Notes: generated from the sequence alone by a model not told the origin. 64,000 bases of DNA from Aeromicrobium sp. Root495 (GCF_001426755.1 NZ_LMFJ01000001.1:786734-850733), one strand, 5' to 3'. Numbered from the stretch's first letter, positions 1 to 8,819 are shown. Numbers and translations are program-made.

Positions 1-94
1 CGCTCACCTGGTGCCGGTACGCCTTCTCGACGCACGTGGCCCGGTAGAAGACCCCCTGGACCCTCCCACTGACGAGGACGTGTCGCGCCACCAT
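1..94 (-). CDS. acyP: Acylphosphatase, N-terminal part (cut by window edge)
   Basis: Reading leftwards from an ATG at 94, the 31 codons up to the window edge encode MVARHVLVSGRVQGVFYRAT followed by CVEKAYRHQVS. The GRVQGVFYR stretch is the acylphosphatase signature; its Arg binds the phosphate of the substrate. The enzyme hydrolyses carboxyl-phosphate bonds such as acetyl phosphate in the cytoplasm. The family is about 90 residues long, so roughly two thirds of the gene, including the catalytic Asn, lies outside the window. It diverges from the PHP gene with only 33 bp between the starts, so their promoters must overlap. Confidence 0.8.
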   Translation of the reverse strand, partial: MVARHVLVSGRVQGVFYRATCVEKAYRHQVS

Positions 95-127
95 GCACCC
101 ATCATGACCCTTTGCCACGATGGGGGC

Positions 128-1135
128 ATGGATCCGGTCGAGGCGCTCGAGGAGGTCGCGTTCCTGCTGGAGCGCGGGCGGGCCTCCACGTACCGGGTCG
201 AGGCGTTCCGCACCGCCGCCGAGGCGCTCGCCGAGGTGGGCCCGGACGCGGTGCGCCGTCTGCACACGGCCGGCTCGCTCCAGGACGCGCCCGGCATCGG
301 GAAGCGGACCGCCCAGGTGGTGGGGGAGGCGCTGAGCGGAACGGTGCCCGCCTACCTGGCGCAGCTGCTGGCCGACGCGGGCGGGCCGCTCGTGACCGGC
401 GGCGAGGCGGTGCGTGCTGCGCTGAGGGGCGACCTCCACACCCACACGGACTGGTCGGACGGTGGCTCGCCGCTCGAGGTCATGGTCGCGGCCGCCCAGC
501 GCGTGGGGCACGAGTACCTCGCCGTCACCGACCACTCGCCGCGACTCACGGTGGCGCACGGGCTCAGCGCCGACCGGCTCGCCGAGCAGCTCGACGTCAT
601 CGCCGGACTCGAGGTGGACGGGCTGAGGGTGCTGACCGGCATCGAGGTCGACATCCTCGACGACGGCTCGCTCGACCAGTCGCCGCGGCTGCTGCAGGTG
701 CTCGACGTGGTCGTGGCCAGCGTCCACAGCAAGCTCCGGATGGACCAGACCGCCATGACCCGCCGGATGCTCGGCGCCGTGAAGGACCCGGCCACCGACG
801 TGCTGGGCCACTGCACGGGTCGTCTCGTGGAGGGCGGGCGAGGGAAGCGACCCCAGTCGACCTTCGACGCCGACCGTGTCTTCGCAGCGTGCGCGGAGCA
901 CGACGTCGCCGTCGAGATCAACGCCCGTCCCGAGCGGGAGGACCCGCCCGACGAGCTCATCGCCCTGGCGCTGGAGGCGGGCTGCCTCTTCAGCATCGAC
1001 TCCGACGCCCACGCCCCCGGCCAGCTCGACTTCCTCGACCACGGCTGCGAGCGGGCCCAGCGTCTCGGCGTCCCCCTCGACCGGATCATCAACACGTGGC
1101 CCGTCGACCAGCTCCTCGACTGGACCCACTCCTGA
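128..1135 (+). CDS. PHP-domain phosphoesterase with N-terminal helix-hairpin-helix (PolX C-terminal-like)
   Basis: 335 residues from ATG 128, chosen because MDPVEALEEVAFLLE begins a normal helix and a G-rich tract precedes it; an ATG at 104 is possible. Residues 1-70 form a DNA polymerase X-like helical and HhH region (DAPGIGKRTAQVV near 53-65). The PHP metal site follows: DLHTHTDWSDG from residue 102, then VTDHS, VASVHSK, GHCTG and a final DSDAHAP. It resembles the C-terminal exonuclease/phosphoesterase part of bacterial PolX fused to a short HhH domain, without the polymerase core. A hydrolase acting on DNA ends or on a small phosphate ester is likely; the substrate is unknown. A tandem palindrome array lies directly downstream. 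Confidence 0.75.
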   Translation: MDPVEALEEVAFLLERGRASTYRVEAFRTAAEALAEVGPDAVRRLHTAGSLQDAPGIGKRTAQVVGEALSGTVPAYLAQLLADAGGPLVTGGEAVRAALRGDLHTHTDWSDGGSPLEVMVAAAQRVGHEYLAVTDHSPRLTVAHGLSADRLAEQLDVIAGLEVDGLRVLTGIEVDILDDGSLDQSPRLLQVLDVVVASVHSKLRMDQTAMTRRMLGAVKDPATDVLGHCTGRLVEGGRGKRPQSTFDADRVFAACAEHDVAVEINARPEREDPPDELIALALEAGCLFSIDSDAHAPGQLDFLDHGCERAQRLGVPLDRIINTWPVDQLLDWTHS

Positions 1136-1163
1136 CCTCCGCCCGACGCCCACCGACGCCGTG

Positions 1164-1416
1164 GACGAACGATGAGGGTTAGTGGTCGCTGGGACGACCC
1201 GAACCCCTCATCGTTCGTCGCGGGCCGACCAACGACGAGGGCTTGTGGTCGCTGGCACGACCCGAACCCCTCATCGTTCGTGTCCGACCGGCCGTGGGAC
1301 GAACGATGAGGGTTTGTGGTCGTGGGGACGACCCGGATCCCTCATCCTTCGTCGCAGGCCGACCAAGGATGAGGGCTTGTGGTCGCTGGCACGACCCGGA
1401 TCCCTCATCGTTCGTC
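1164..1416. repeat. Array of four about 56-bp imperfect palindromes, 63-71 bp period (family B, copy 1)
   Basis: Four units start at 1164, 1227, 1298 and 1361. Each runs from a left arm like GACGAACGATGAGGG, through an inner hairpin (GTGGTCG ... CGACC), to a right arm like CCCTCATCGTTCGTC. Units differ at matching arm positions (AACGATGA, AAGGATGA, AACGACGA). The right arm of unit 2 and left arm of unit 3 are exact complements, so hairpins could also form between units. The array fills the space between two convergent genes and recurs at 50409-50651. A role as bidirectional terminator or REP-like element is inference. Confidence 0.85.
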
Positions 1417-1428
1417 CACCCGAGCGGG

Positions 1429-2148
1429 TCAGAGGGCGGCGGCGAGGGTGCGGACCTGCTCGGGGCTCGACGGCTCGGCCACGCGGCCGGTCACGGCGTC
1501 GTACTCGTCGAGCAGGCCGGCGAGGTCCTTGACCATCCGGCGGGCCCGCGCGTACCCGTCGCCGCAGTCGGCCCGGCACTCCGACGCCGCCAGCGCGTGG
1601 GCCGCGCTCAGTGCCACGAGGCCCCAGGCCTCGGCCGGGCCGAGGTCGCTCGTCGCCGCGAAGGCCATGACCCGGGCCGACTGCCGGTGGTGCTGCTCGT
1701 GACCGTGGTCCAGCTCGCCGCCCGACGTGGGCAGGGCCCGGACGGTGGCCAGCGCGGCTTCCACCTCGTCGACGGGGGAGTCGGTTCCGTCGCGCAGGAG
1801 CCGCTCCGCGTGCTCGACGTGCGAGAGCACGGTGACGCGCAGACCGGGCTCGACCAGCACGAGCACCTGACGCGCCTGGCGCAGGCGCAGCCGGGTGCGG
1901 ATCTCGTCGCTGTCGTCGGTGGTGCCGAAGAGCCGGCCGACGAGCGGGACGAGGCGGCCGCGGTCGGCGTCGGCCAGCAGGTCGTTGGCCGTGCGGGCCT
2001 CGTGGGCGAGCACCGGGTGCGTGCAGTCGGGCCGGTCGCTCCACTCCTCGCCGGCCAGGAGCGAGACGTACTCCATGACGCACGCCTCGCCGTCCCCGGA
2101 GTCGTGCGCACCGGCCGAGATGGTGGGGAGGAAGTCAGGCAACGTCAT
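1429..2148 (-). CDS. Conserved hypothetical protein with ACVMEYVSLLAGEEWSD motif
   Basis: 239 residues starting at ATG 2148. Residues 20-50 contain DGEACVMEYVSLLAGEE followed by WSDRPDCTHPVLA, a pattern I recall from uncharacterised actinobacterial proteins. The rest is helix-rich and acidic, with an HGHEQHH cluster near residue 150 and two cysteines near 193-197 (SECRADCGDGY). No signal peptide or membrane segment is visible. It is the last of three minus-strand genes (lipoprotein, reductase) and converges on the PHP gene across the palindrome array. I cannot assign a function. Confidence 0.6.
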   Translation of the reverse strand: MTLPDFLPTISAGAHDSGDGEACVMEYVSLLAGEEWSDRPDCTHPVLAHEARTANDLLADADRGRLVPLVGRLFGTTDDSDEIRTRLRLRQARQVLVLVEPGLRVTVLSHVEHAERLLRDGTDSPVDEVEAALATVRALPTSGGELDHGHEQHHRQSARVMAFAATSDLGPAEAWGLVALSAAHALAASECRADCGDGYARARRMVKDLAGLLDEYDAVTGRVAEPSSPEQVRTLAAAL

Positions 2149-2196
2149 GACTCCATTTTCCCACCCGGGTGGTCACGGCACCAGGTGCGACGAGGA

Positions 2197-2796
2197 TCAG
2201 CCCGGCCCGGCCGCTCCGAGCAGCGAGCTGCGCAGCGTCGGCGTGGCCTCCAGCTCACCCCGCACGGCACCACCCTGGTTCCCGGCCCCCGGGACGGTGG
2301 TGAACGGCTCGTCGGTGAGGCGGACGGTCCGGCACCCGAAGTCGTCGATCACGACACCCGTCAGGTCGCCTCGCCACGACAGGACCACCATGACGCGGCG
2401 CCCGAGGTCCGCGCTGCAGACCGGGTCCTCGGGTGCCGGGCTCAGGTCGTTCAGCTGCCGGGCCAGGCCGTCCGTCTCCGCCGCGTCGAGCCGGCGGGGA
2501 GGGTCGGTCCGTGGCCAGCCGCCGACGTGCTCCGAGACCCCGTCGGGCCTCGGCAGGGCGTACGTGCAGACCCAGGCGGCGTCGGCACGGGGCAGCAACG
2601 GCGCGGAGCCGGCCGGCTTCTCGGTCCGGTCGGTCACGGTCGACGACGACGCCGTAGGCAACGCCTTGGGGCACGGCTTCCCGTCGTGGGCGGCCAGCTC
2701 GTCGACGGGCTTCGTCGGGGCGTCGGCGTCGGACGTGCAGCCTGCGACGGTGGCGAGCGCGACGAGCACCAGCAGGGACGTGCCGAGGAGCCTCAT
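2197..2796 (-). CDS. Secreted lipoprotein, unknown function
   Basis: 199 residues from ATG 2796, preceded by an AAGGA ribosome site. The N-terminus is a lipoprotein signal (MRLLGTSLLVLVALATVAGC) with the lipobox VAGC at residues 17-20, so the mature protein should be anchored outside the membrane. The mature part has two cysteine pairs (KPCPKAL, WVCTYAL, PVCSADL, FGCRTV) that could form disulfides, and a repeated beta pattern near GDLTGVVIDDFGCRTVRL. The fold and ligand are not recognised. It is probably co-transcribed with the flavodoxin-like gene upstream (32-bp gap). Confidence 0.7.
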   Translation of the reverse strand: MRLLGTSLLVLVALATVAGCTSDADAPTKPVDELAAHDGKPCPKALPTASSSTVTDRTEKPAGSAPLLPRADAAWVCTYALPRPDGVSEHVGGWPRTDPPRRLDAAETDGLARQLNDLSPAPEDPVCSADLGRRVMVVLSWRGDLTGVVIDDFGCRTVRLTDEPFTTVPGAGNQGGAVRGELEATPTLRSSLLGAAGPG

Positions 2797-2828
2797 GGTC
2801 AGTCCTTGTCCGAAGGTGCCTGAGCCTC

Positions 2829-3311
2829 TCACGGCATGACGACGGCGGCGAGCGTCGCACCCAGCTCGTACGCCGCGGCCCGGTGCTCCTCGGTCACGTC
2901 GCCCATGATCTCCAGAGGTGCTGCGGCCTGGCTCCACGGCAGGGCCTGGGCGATGCTCTGCAGGCTGCGCACCGCGCCCTCGGTGTCGTACCGACCGTGG
3001 ACGCACAGGCCGTAGGGCTTGCGCCCCTGGGCGGCAGCGCCCGAGCCGTCGTCGGACAGCGCTCCGCCGATCTCGAGGAACGTCCGGTCGAACAGGTCCT
3101 TCACGAGCCCGGCCATGTACCCGAAGTTCGCCGGGCTCAGGATGACGATCCCGTCGGCGTCGTTCACGTGCCGCGCCGACACCTCGTCGGGCGGGAGCGC
3201 CACCACCTCGACGCCCTCGATCGCCTCGTCGCCGGCGCCGGCGACGAGGGACTCCGCGAGCAGCCGGGTGGCGGGTGTGGGCGCGTGGTGGACGATCAGC
3301 AGGCTGGGCAC
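2829..3311 (-). CDS. Flavodoxin-fold NAD(P)H-dependent oxidoreductase
   Basis: 160 residues from a GTG at 3311. It starts PSLLIVHHAPTPATRLLAES, a beta strand then an FMN-phosphate-binding loop as in flavodoxin-like reductases. ILSPANFGYMAGLVKDLFDR near residues 55-75 is the conserved active-site loop of this family (SP.Y.....LK...D). Such proteins bind FMN and reduce quinones or other small acceptors. It is divergent from moxR, with about 70-95 bp between the starts depending on which moxR start is used. An alternative in-frame start much further upstream would overlap moxR and is rejected. Confidence 0.75.
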   Translation of the reverse strand: MPSLLIVHHAPTPATRLLAESLVAGAGDEAIEGVEVVALPPDEVSARHVNDADGIVILSPANFGYMAGLVKDLFDRTFLEIGGALSDDGSGAAAQGRKPYGLCVHGRYDTEGAVRSLQSIAQALPWSQAAAPLEIMGDVTEEHRAAAYELGATLAAVVMP

Positions 3312-3407
3312 GCGCCCAGTCTGGGTGCCTGTCGTGGAACCTTCAACTGCCGTGCGGCGTTCATCTCGGAGAGGCAAGATGGAATGACCATCGCGGAGGG
3401 GCGGCAC

Positions 3408-4352
3408 ATGGACCACGCAGGCCAGGACCACATCGGACGCATCGTCAACAGCATCGAGCAGGTGGTCGACGGCAAGTCCGAGGCCGTCGAGACCGCTCTG
3501 GTGGTGCTCCTCGCGGAAGGTCACCTCCTCATCGAGGACGTTCCCGGAGTGGGCAAGACCGTGCTCGCCAAGGCGCTCGCCCGCACCGTCAGCTGCACCG
3601 TGAAGCGGATCCAGTTCACGCCCGACCTCCTCCCGTCCGACATCACCGGCGTCTCGGCGTACAACCAGCAGACGCAGTCGTTCGAGTTCAAGCCGGGCGC
3701 GGTCTTCGCCAACATCGTGATCGGCGACGAGATCAACCGCGCCTCGCCCAAGACGCAGTCCGCGCTCCTGGAGGCCATGGAGGAGCGTCAGGTCACCGTC
3801 GACGGCAGCACCTATGCCCTCGGCTCGCCGTTCACGGTCGTGGCCACGCAGAACCCGTACGAGATGGAGGGCACCTACGCCCTGCCCGAGGCCCAGCGCG
3901 ACCGCTTCATGGCCCGCATCTCCATGGGCTACCCCGACGCCGCCGCCGAGCTCTCCATCGTCCAGCAGCGCGACGCCGCCAACCCGCTCGACGCCCTCCG
4001 CCCCGTCGCCACCGTCGACGACCTGCGCAGCATGATCGCCGGCGCCCGCGCCGTCCATGTGGCAGAAGCGGTGGAGCAGTACTGCGTCTCCATCGCCCGC
4101 GCCACCCGCGAGGACAACGAGCTGCGCCTCGGCGCCAGCCCGCGGGCCACGCTCCACCTCGTCCGCGCCGCCAAGGCCCGCGCCTACGTGCATGGACGCG
4201 GCTACGTGCTGCCCGACGACGTCGACGCCCTCGCACCGGCCGTGCTGGCGCACCGGCTCCTGGCCATGCGCGGGTCCGACGGCCCCGACGCAGCCGTCCG
4301 CCGGATCGTCGCGGCCACGCCGGTGCCGGCCGGCAGCCCCGAGGCCCGATGA
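3408..4352 (+). CDS. moxR: MoxR-family AAA+ ATPase
   Basis: 314 residues from ATG 3408, which follows GGAGGGG at good spacing; an ATG at 3384 preceded by GGAGAGG would add eight residues. Walker A is DVPGVGKTVLAK, Walker B is VIGDEINRASPKTQSALLEAM, and sensor residues follow in TVVATQNPYEMEGTYALPEA, all hallmarks of MoxR. The C-terminal lid carries LRLGASPRATLHLVRAAKA. MoxR ATPases act as chaperones for a membrane or cell-envelope complex. This one opens a three-gene operon with DUF58 (4-bp overlap) and transglutaminase genes, a widespread actinobacterial arrangement. Confidence 0.92.
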   Translation: MDHAGQDHIGRIVNSIEQVVDGKSEAVETALVVLLAEGHLLIEDVPGVGKTVLAKALARTVSCTVKRIQFTPDLLPSDITGVSAYNQQTQSFEFKPGAVFANIVIGDEINRASPKTQSALLEAMEERQVTVDGSTYALGSPFTVVATQNPYEMEGTYALPEAQRDRFMARISMGYPDAAAELSIVQQRDAANPLDALRPVATVDDLRSMIAGARAVHVAEAVEQYCVSIARATREDNELRLGASPRATLHLVRAAKARAYVHGRGYVLPDDVDALAPAVLAHRLLAMRGSDGPDAAVRRIVAATPVPAGSPEAR

Positions 4353-5614
4353 CCCTGGTCCGCCGGCTCGTCCAAGGGTTCAGGGGCACCGTCGGGACCC
4401 TGCGCCTGACGGGCCGCGGCTGGGCGCTCCTCGTCACGGCCCTCGTCTGCTTCGTCGCGGCGCCCATCGCCTCCTTGCCGGCGCTCCTGTTCGTCACAGC
4501 CCTGCTCGTCGGGCTCCTGGGCGGGGCCGCCGTGCTCACGCTCGCCGGCCAGGCCGAGCTCAGCGTGCGCAGGACCTTCGACCCCGAGGTCCTCACGCAG
4601 GGCGAGACCGCCACGGCCTCGCTCCGCATCACCAACGCATCGCGGTTCCCCACCCTCGAGGCGACGTGGTTCGACCAGGTCCCGCGAGGGCTGCGCGCCG
4701 CCGCCTCCGGCCGGCTGCCCGTCCTCGCGCCGGCCGGGACGCCGGGGTCGGTCGTCGAGGTCCGCTACCGCCTGCACGGGGTCCGACGCGGACGCCACGT
4801 GCTGGGTCCGCTGCGCCTGGAGATCCGCGACCCCTTCGGCGTCGTCATCCGTCGGGTGGCCAAGGTCGAGCAGCACCCCGTCGTGGTGCTGCCGCGCCGC
4901 GTCGAGCTCTGGCCCCTCGCCCCGCGGGGCGCCGACCACGACGGCGCCTCCAAGCCCTCGCCGCAGAACGTGGGGGTCGGCGAAGACGACATCATTGCGC
5001 GGTCCTACCTGCCGGGTGACTCCATGAAGCGGATGCACTGGAAGGCCACGGCGCACCGCGGCGAGCTCATGGTGCGCCAGGAGGAGCAGCAGGTGAACCC
5101 GCGGGCCGCCGTCGTCATCGATCCGGACGCGCGGTCCTGGGGCCTCGACGCGGACCGGCGCGGCGAGTGGGACGAGTCCCCGTCGTTGGAGTGGGGCATC
5201 GTGGCCGCAGCCTCGGTCAGCGTGCACCTGGTCCGCATCGGCTACTCCGTCACCACCGTGGTCCCGGGTGGACCCGTGCGATCGCTCGACGAGCACGGCT
5301 CCACCGTGAACGACGCGCTCCTCGACCTCGCCGAGCTCCGGCCGCGCGCCGAGGGCTCGCTCGTCGACGCCGACCCGGGGGAGCGGACGGTCTTCGTGGT
5401 CCTCGGGGTCCTCGACCTCGCCCACGCGGAGCGGTGGATCGAGGCCCTGCGCCACGCCCACACCGTGCTCGCGTTCGTGGAGCACGGCAGCCGCTCCGAC
5501 GCTCTCGACGCCCTGTCCGCGGCCCGTTGGCGGGTCGTCCGCTACCGCAGCGGCGACGACGTGGCCGAGCGCTGGTCCGACCTCGACGGGAGCCGAGCCC
5601 TTGCTGCGCCCTGA
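4349..5614 (+). CDS. DUF58 membrane protein
   Basis: 421 residues starting at the ATG that overlaps the moxR stop by 4 bp, so translation is probably coupled. Two closely spaced membrane segments lie near residues 25-70 (GWALLVTALVCFVAAPIA and LLFVTALLVGLLGGAAVL). An extracytoplasmic-type beta domain follows, then the DUF58 core with YLPGDSMKRMHWKATAHRGEL and a VWA-like region. DUF58 proteins are the standard partner of MoxR ATPases and are thought to work with the downstream transglutaminase-like protein at the cell envelope. The exact role is not established. Confidence 0.88.
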   Translation: MTLVRRLVQGFRGTVGTLRLTGRGWALLVTALVCFVAAPIASLPALLFVTALLVGLLGGAAVLTLAGQAELSVRRTFDPEVLTQGETATASLRITNASRFPTLEATWFDQVPRGLRAAASGRLPVLAPAGTPGSVVEVRYRLHGVRRGRHVLGPLRLEIRDPFGVVIRRVAKVEQHPVVVLPRRVELWPLAPRGADHDGASKPSPQNVGVGEDDIIARSYLPGDSMKRMHWKATAHRGELMVRQEEQQVNPRAAVVIDPDARSWGLDADRRGEWDESPSLEWGIVAAASVSVHLVRIGYSVTTVVPGGPVRSLDEHGSTVNDALLDLAELRPRAEGSLVDADPGERTVFVVLGVLDLAHAERWIEALRHAHTVLAFVEHGSRSDALDALSAARWRVVRYRSGDDVAERWSDLDGSRALAAP

Positions 5615-5642
5615 TCGCGAGAAGCGCCGCGAGGAGTCCGGC

Positions 5643-7784
5643 GTGCGTCCCTCCGACGTGGTCGTCGACCGTCTCCTCGTGCTGGTGGCCCTCGTGGCGC
5701 TGGCGCGTGGCTACACCGTGCTCATCGACGGGACCTCGTGGTGGTCCACCGTGTCGCTCGTCGTGGCCACGGTCCTGCTGACGTCGGCCGTCGTGCGCGC
5801 GCTCCGGGTCCCGGGGGCGGCCGTGGTGGCGCCGCTCGTCGCCACGGTGGTTGCGATCGCGCTCATGGCCTGGGTCTTCGTGCCCCAGACGCTGGCCGGT
5901 GTCGTCCCCACGTCGGCTTCGGTCCGCGGCATCGGGACCCTGCTCGACCGGGCCGGTGTCGTGATCATGGAGGAGAAGGCCCCCGTGGGGGCCGGCGCGC
6001 CGATCGTCCTGGTCCTGGCAGCCGCGTTCGGTCTCCTGGCCCTCAACGCCGACGTCCTCCTCGCACTGCGCCGCGCGGTCCTGCCGTTGGGCATCCTGCT
6101 CGTGGGCGTGTTCGTGGCCCCCGCCGTGGTGGTGGGGGAGACGCCGTCGTTCGGGACCTTCCTGCTGCCCGCCGCTGCCTGGATCGTGCTGCTCTGGCGG
6201 CACGCCTCGCCCGACGGCCCCCGCCGGTGGCGCACCGACGCCTCGGTCCCGGCCGTCATCGTGGGTGCCGCGGCGCTCATCGTCGCGGCCGTCCTTCCGC
6301 CCGCTCTGCCCGACATCACCGCCGTCGCCAAGCCGTGGGGCAGCCCGCCGCCCGACGTGTTCGGCCGGGGCATCAACCCGATGCTCCAGCTGGGGCAGAA
6401 CCTGCGCCGCAACTCCGACAAGGTCGCCCTCACGTACACGACCACCAGCGCCGACCCGCCCTACCTGTCGGTCTCCGTGCTGCGCGACTTCACCGGCAAG
6501 ACCTGGAAGCCGGCCCGGCAGCGTGCCACCGACCGCTACGAGGGCGACTACGGCTCGGGCAACTACGACATCGAGCGCCAGACCACGCGCATCCGCATCG
6601 ACGAGCTCAAGACCACGATGCTGCCGGTGCCGTACCCCGCCGTCGACGTCGAGGGTCTCGAGGGCCAGTGGAACGCCCAGCGCGTGGGCGCCCTGTACTC
6701 CTCGCGCTCCGCCGACACCCGCAACCAGACCTACACGGTCACGAGCCTCGACAAGCAGCCGACGGCCGAGCAGATGCACGCGATCCGCACCGACGTCGGC
6801 CCGTCGCTCGAGCCCTACGTGGAGCTCCCCGACGACCTGCCCCGGAGCATCGCGCAGGCCGCCCAGGACGTGGCCGGAAGCGAGCCCGACGAGTACGCCC
6901 AGGCCCTCGCGCTCCAGAACTACTTCCAGGACGGCTCGTTCGCCTACTCCGAGGAGGCGCCGGTCGCCGAGGACTACGACGGCAACGGCATGGAGGTCAT
7001 CGCGAAGTTCCTCAAGGCCAAGTCGGGCTACTGCGTCCACTACTCCTCGGCCATGGCGGTGATGGCCCGCTCGCTCGGCATCCCGTCGCGCATCGTCGTG
7101 GGCTACGCGCCCGGCGAGGTCGTCTCCCGCGACGGTGGCCAGAGCAACTACCAGGTCACCACCGACGACCTCCACGCCTGGCCGCAGCTCTACTTCGCCG
7201 GGGTCGGCTGGGTGGGCTTCGAGCCCACGCCGAGCGTCGGCGCGCCGACCGGCTTCACCGACCCGGGCGAGACCACCCCCGAGGCCACGCCGGAGGCCAC
7301 CCCCACCCCCACGCCCACCCCCACGCCGTCGGCCCAGGAGACCCAGGAGTCGACGACCGAGGCCACCGCCACCAGCACGGACACACCGGCCCCGTGGCGC
7401 GCAGCCGTGGGCGTGCTCGTGGCTGCCCTCGTGCTGCTCGCCGGTCCCGGCCTGCTGCGGGCGGGCCTGCGCCGACGTCGGCTCCGTCCCTCCGGCAGCA
7501 TCGAGGACCGGTGGCGTGAGGTGCTGGCCACCGGACGCGACGTCGGGCTCCACCTACCCGTCACGCGGACCGCACGCGAGCACGCAGCCGTGCTGGGCGA
7601 ACGGGTCCCGGGGGCGGGCGAGGCGCTCGAGCGACTCGTGACGGCCGTCGAGACCGCGCGCTACGCCCGACCGGGCGAGCGGCGGCCCGACACCGCCGAC
7701 GACGCCCGCGCCGTGGTCGATGCCCTGGTCGGGTCCGCGTCGTTCCGCACCCGCACCTGGCCCCGCTCCCTCCTCACCCGCTGA
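5643..7784 (+). CDS. Membrane transglutaminase-like protein (TgpA/DUF3488 type)
   Basis: 713 residues from GTG 5643, which has GAGGAG six bases upstream; a TTG at 5601 has no such site. The first 250 residues hold about six hydrophobic segments (DUF3488). The transglutaminase core follows with catalytic Cys464 (KSGYCVHYSSAM) and His511 (DDLHAWPQLYF); the third position reads GFEPTP, with Glu where TgpA has Asp. A Pro/Thr linker of PEAT and PTP repeats leads to a last membrane segment and a cytoplasmic DUF4129-like tail. It is the third gene of the MoxR-DUF58 operon and may cross-link or cleave envelope proteins; this is inference. Confidence 0.88.
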   Translation: MRPSDVVVDRLLVLVALVALARGYTVLIDGTSWWSTVSLVVATVLLTSAVVRALRVPGAAVVAPLVATVVAIALMAWVFVPQTLAGVVPTSASVRGIGTLLDRAGVVIMEEKAPVGAGAPIVLVLAAAFGLLALNADVLLALRRAVLPLGILLVGVFVAPAVVVGETPSFGTFLLPAAAWIVLLWRHASPDGPRRWRTDASVPAVIVGAAALIVAAVLPPALPDITAVAKPWGSPPPDVFGRGINPMLQLGQNLRRNSDKVALTYTTTSADPPYLSVSVLRDFTGKTWKPARQRATDRYEGDYGSGNYDIERQTTRIRIDELKTTMLPVPYPAVDVEGLEGQWNAQRVGALYSSRSADTRNQTYTVTSLDKQPTAEQMHAIRTDVGPSLEPYVELPDDLPRSIAQAAQDVAGSEPDEYAQALALQNYFQDGSFAYSEEAPVAEDYDGNGMEVIAKFLKAKSGYCVHYSSAMAVMARSLGIPSRIVVGYAPGEVVSRDGGQSNYQVTTDDLHAWPQLYFAGVGWVGFEPTPSVGAPTGFTDPGETTPEATPEATPTPTPTPTPSAQETQESTTEATATSTDTPAPWRAAVGVLVAALVLLAGPGLLRAGLRRRRLRPSGSIEDRWREVLATGRDVGLHLPVTRTAREHAAVLGERVPGAGEALERLVTAVETARYARPGERRPDTADDARAVVDALVGSASFRTRTWPRSLLTR

Positions 7785-7811
7785 CCGCCCGGGCTTCGGT
7801 CCGGTCCGGGG

Positions 7812-8798
7812 TCAGAGGGACGCGCGGTCGTGCGGCGTGAGCCACCAGTCGGCGTCAGGGCCCTTCGGGATGATCTGCGTGGGGTTGATGTCGGTGTGCA
7901 CGACGTAGTAGTGCGCCTTGATCTGGTCGAAGTCGACCGTCTCGCCGAAGCCCGGCGTCTGGAACAGGTCGCGGGCGTAGGCCGACAGCGCCGGCATCTC
8001 GGACAGCTTGTTCCGGTTGCACTTGAAGTGGCCGTGGTAGACGGCGTCGAAGCGCACGAGCGTGGTGAAGAGGCGGACGTCGGCCTCGGTGATGGCGTCG
8101 CCCATGAGGTACCGACGGTCCGTGAGCCGCTCCTCGAGCCAGTCCATGGCGGTCCAGAGCCGGTCGTAGGCCTTCTCGTACGCCTCCTGCGAGCCGGCGA
8201 AGCCGCAGCGGTACACGCCGTTGTTGACCTCGGTGAAGATCCGGTGCATGACCTCCTCCATCTCCTCGCGGACGTCGGCCGGCCAGAGGTCGGGGGCGTC
8301 GGGGCGGTGGTGCTCCTGCCACTCGAAGAAGAGGTCGTGGGTGATCCACGGGAAGTCGTTGGTGACGACGGCCTTCGTGGGGACGTCGACCATGGCGGGC
8401 ACCGTGATGCCCTTGGGGTAGTCGGGGTAGCGGGCGAAGTAGGCCTGCTGCAGGCGCTCGTAGCCCAGCACGGGGTCGACGCCGTCGGGGTCGAGGTCGA
8501 AGGTCCAGCTGCGGGCGTCGTGCGTGGGTCCGCAGTAGCCGATGGAGATGACGTCCTCCAGGCCGAGCAGCTTCCGGACGATGATGGCCCGGTTGGCCCA
8601 CGGGCAGGCCCGGGCCACGACGAGCCGGTACCGACCGGGCTCGGCTGGCCACGTGGGCGCCTCGTTGGGTCCGTCGACCGGCGCGTCGCCCGTGCGGGTG
8701 ATGCGGTCGGGGATGTAGTCCATGTCGCGGTCGAACTCCTCGCCCGCGTGGACGTAGGCGCCGGAGGTGGAGTGCTCGTCAGTGGGGGAGGAAGCCAT
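7812..8798 (-). CDS. Glutathionyl-hydroquinone reductase-like GST (YqjG/ECM4 family)
   Basis: 328 residues from ATG 8798. The thioredoxin-fold active site is VARACPWANRAIIVRKLLGL; the CPWA cysteine is the family nucleophile. GPTHDARSWTF, a conserved SDFPWI-like loop (TNDFPWITHDLFFEW) and the C-terminal ITEADVRLFTTLVRFD match the omega-type GST subgroup that reduces glutathionyl- or mycothiol-conjugated hydroquinones. Actinobacteria use mycothiol, so the thiol partner is uncertain. It diverges from the leuA leader peptide, whose start is only 22 bp away, so the leu promoter overlaps the 5' end of this gene. Confidence 0.85.
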   Translation of the reverse strand: MASSPTDEHSTSGAYVHAGEEFDRDMDYIPDRITRTGDAPVDGPNEAPTWPAEPGRYRLVVARACPWANRAIIVRKLLGLEDVISIGYCGPTHDARSWTFDLDPDGVDPVLGYERLQQAYFARYPDYPKGITVPAMVDVPTKAVVTNDFPWITHDLFFEWQEHHRPDAPDLWPADVREEMEEVMHRIFTEVNNGVYRCGFAGSQEAYEKAYDRLWTAMDWLEERLTDRRYLMGDAITEADVRLFTTLVRFDAVYHGHFKCNRNKLSEMPALSAYARDLFQTPGFGETVDFDQIKAHYYVVHTDINPTQIIPKGPDADWWLTPHDRASL

Positions 8799-8804
8799 GA
8801 CTGC

Positions 8805-8810
8805 TACGCT
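8805..8810 (+). promoter_or_regulatory. Possible -10 box for the leuA transcript
   Basis: TACGCT lies ten bases before the leader-peptide ATG. Transcription starting 7-9 bases downstream would begin close to that ATG and give a nearly leaderless small ORF. No convincing -35 box is visible; the spot where it would be lies inside the divergent GST gene. Confidence 0.35.
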
Positions 8811-8819
8811 AGTCGCATC

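Noticed and set aside
1164..1416. Tandem units resembling a CRISPR array
   Set aside because: The repeated part is itself nearly the whole unit and palindromic, spacers are only about 8-16 bp, copy number is four, and no cas gene is present.
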